From positions 141,555 to 205,554 of the forward strand of contig PFDV01000003.1 in assembly GCA_002772745.1 (NCBI GenBank): a stretch of DNA of 64,000 nt, written 5' to 3'. The notes under the pieces were generated by a model. It did not search any database, had not been told where the DNA came from, and saw nothing but the letters and a program-made list of their open reading frames with translations. A program made the position numbers and the translations under genes. Positions 62,593 through 64,000 of the stretch are shown here, piece after piece. The DNA is from Candidatus Peregrinibacteria bacterium CG10_big_fil_rev_8_21_14_0_10_55_24. Its GTDB lineage: Bacteria; Patescibacteriota; Gracilibacteria; Peribacterales; Peribacteraceae. Each line of letters begins with the position of its first letter. Position 1 is the stretch's first letter.

Positions 62593-62608
62593 CCCCGCAT
62601 CTGCGGGG
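62593..62608 (+). repeat. Palindrome CCCCGCATCTGCGGGG in 23S, copy 2
   Basis: Identical to 61111-61126, in a different helix of the same rRNA. Confidence 0.8.
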
Positions 62609-62747
62609 CCCGCAGCAAAAGAGCCCAGGCGACTGTTTACCAAAAACACAGGTCCCTGCTAAGTTGTAAGACTATGTATAGGGGCTGATGCCTGCCCAGT
62701 GTCAGAAGGTCACGTGAAGGGGTGTATGCCCCTGATCTAAGCCCTGA

Positions 62748-62801
<54 letters not shown>

Positions 62802-62994
62802 GGTCGATAAGCACTTGCCCGAATCACGCGTAAGCGTGAGCACTAGGGAATCTCGTGAATGGCATACATAGTGCAAAACGTGGCTGTATGCTGGAAAATC
62901 CGAGTATGGAGCACTACTTGACGAATTGAGTTGTCAATGTAAAAATGTGTCTCCTGCGGACAATCAGCAGGAAACTTCTTTCCTTTCCAATAAT

Positions 62995-63177
62995 ATGGCA
63001 TTTACGGAAAATGATGCAGCGAGACTTCGAGAGCTTTATGTCCTCGATAAAGGTCTTACTGCCATCTCAGGAAGAGTAGGTTTTGATCCTCATGCAGAAA
63101 TACTTGTGGAGGAAATGAACCAACTCTCACAGAGATTACGGGCCGCCAATTATGAAATTGTGACGGCAAGAGGTTGA
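62995..63177 (+). CDS. Small ORF in the 23S group I intron
   Basis: 60 aa from ATG 62995: two helices (NDAARLRELYVL and EILVEEMNQLSQRLRAANYEIV) around a Gly-rich turn. It has no LAGLIDADG, GIY-YIG or HNH motif, so it is not a recognisable homing endonuclease. It could be a remnant, a maturase-like helper or a captured gene. A start at 62926 would add 23 residues. Confidence 0.45.
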   Translation: MAFTENDAARLRELYVLDKGLTAISGRVGFDPHAEILVEEMNQLSQRLRAANYEIVTARG

Positions 63178-63354
63178 TGGTTCCTCAGAGACTACACGCC
63201 ACGCTCCGGCTCCGTCCGCTCCGCGAACTGCGCCGTGATGATGATATAGTCCGATCCCCATGGCGACATGGGGGGTTACAAAATCGAGTAACTGATAAAA
63301 AACAATCGGGAACAAACTCTTTGCTAATCAGATAATGCGCGAAGAGTGGCTTTG

Positions 63355-63421
63355 CCGCTCTGGAGCGCCACCACTGAAAGGGAAAGGGGTTCCGCAGGGG
63401 AAAACCGTAGGTTTTCCCATG
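63355..63421 (-). repeat. Dispersed hairpin repeat, copy C (inside the intron)
   Basis: Read on the minus strand: hairpin with core AAAACC-TACG-GTTTT (63395-63421), then CCCTTTCAGTGGTGGCGCTCCAG. Its hairpin core and tail match copies A and B, without the tRNA-derived start. Confidence 0.7.
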
Positions 63422-64000
63422 CGAAATGTGAAGTTCCGACCCGCACGAATGGTACAACGGTCTGGGCACTGTCTCGACGCGAGGCCCGGTGAAATTGCAG
63501 TGCCGGTACAAATGCCGGCTTGATCACGGAAGGACGAAAAGACCCTATGAAGCTTTACTATAGGCTGGCATTGTGTTGCTGGTCTGTGTATGCAGGATAG
63601 GTGGGAGGCTTTGAAGCCCGGGCGCTAGCCCGGGTGGAGCCAACCTTGAGATACCACCTCCACATTCTGACAACACTCACTCGGTTTGCGTAACCGCGGA
63701 CCGAGGACCGTGCTTGCTGGGTAGTTTAACTGGGGCGGTTGCCTCCTAAAGCGTAACGGAGGCGCGCAATGGTCCACTAGCGCCGGATGGAAATCGGCGT
63801 CGTCGTGTAATCGCACACGTGGGCCTGACTGTGAGGCTTACAAGCCGAGCAGGGACGAAAGTCGGTGATAGTGATCCGGCACCTTGAGTCGTTTTACGAT
63901 GACTCTTTCCACGTGGGTGGGGTGTCGCTCAACGGATAAAAGTTACTCTAGGGATAACAGGCTGATCGCTCCCAAGCGCCCACAGCGACGGAGCGGTTTG

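Larger units (their letters stand above)
62802..63430 (+). other. Group I intron in 23S (E. coli ~1931 site)
   Basis: It splits CTTGTCGGGT (exon 1) from AAGTTCCGACC (exon 2), which join to the universal sequence. Near its start GCCCGA (62817-62822) pairs with exon end TCGGGT, with the U.G wobble at the splice site typical of P1. The intron ends in G63430 (omega G). R- and S-like P7 strands AGAGACTACACGCC (about 63186-63199) and GATATAGTCCG (63244-63254) are present. It carries a small ORF and, near its 3' end, a copy of the dispersed hairpin repeat. Confidence 0.9.

Overview
The window looks like a chromosome segment from a Candidate Phyla Radiation (Patescibacteria) bacterium, most plausibly Peregrinibacteria/Peribacteria-like; that placement is inferred, not proven. 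The evidence is a moderately GC-rich, gene-dense sequence using the standard code with TGA as stop, a 23S rRNA gene interrupted by a group I intron and not preceded by 16S, a Cys-rich protein family typical of CPR genomes, many genes whose -10 box sits 6-8 nt before the start codon (leaderless mRNAs), and many small palindromic intergenic repeats.

Layout. 0.1-4.5 kb: tRNA-Trp, then a structured leader and an operon of a guanidine-modifying (arginine-deiminase-like) enzyme, argG and argH. 5-11 kb: a Cys-rich protein and zinc ribbon pair, a methyltransferase and two tandem TMTC-like membrane glycosyltransferases with TPRs. 11-27 kb: envelope and housekeeping genes (MscS-like protein, N-formylglutamate amidohydrolase, two M23 peptidases, dGTPase, PgeF, NnrD, glycosyltransferase, FtsQ, D,D-carboxypeptidase, GH77-like glucanotransferase, DUF4349 protein, M20 amidohydrolase). 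27.1-28.6 kb: an AT-rich accessory island on the minus strand holding DUF2188, a TIR-like (ThsB/MTH538-type) protein and a SLATT two-TM protein, all downstream of a promoter covered by a perfect CIRCE (HrcA) operator; it lies next to tRNA-Asp. This is the strongest candidate for an undescribed system. 29-36 kb: DoxX, GNAT, SulP transporter and a MoxR AAA+/VWA pair, with a decayed second GNAT copy at the far end. 36-41.5 kb: gatA-gatC, rnpA-yidC, class I aldolase. 41.7-43.3 kb: a small block with strong Shine-Dalgarno sequences and intrinsic terminators, including two CsrA-like genes. 43.3-59.9 kb: cysS, two SLH-domain surface proteins, FemX-like transferase, superoxide dismutase, rpoB with a histone-H1-like basic N-terminal tail, and ssb. 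60.4 kb to the end: partial 23S rRNA with a 629-nt group I intron.

Together the genes describe a small cell with a peptidoglycan wall (FtsQ, carboxypeptidase, M23/LysM, FemX), an S-layer-like surface (two SLH proteins), amidotransferase-dependent glutaminyl-tRNA, and arginine/citrulline chemistry, plus one probable nucleotide-signalling defence island under heat-shock repressor control. All assignments come from reading the sequence; no database search was run.
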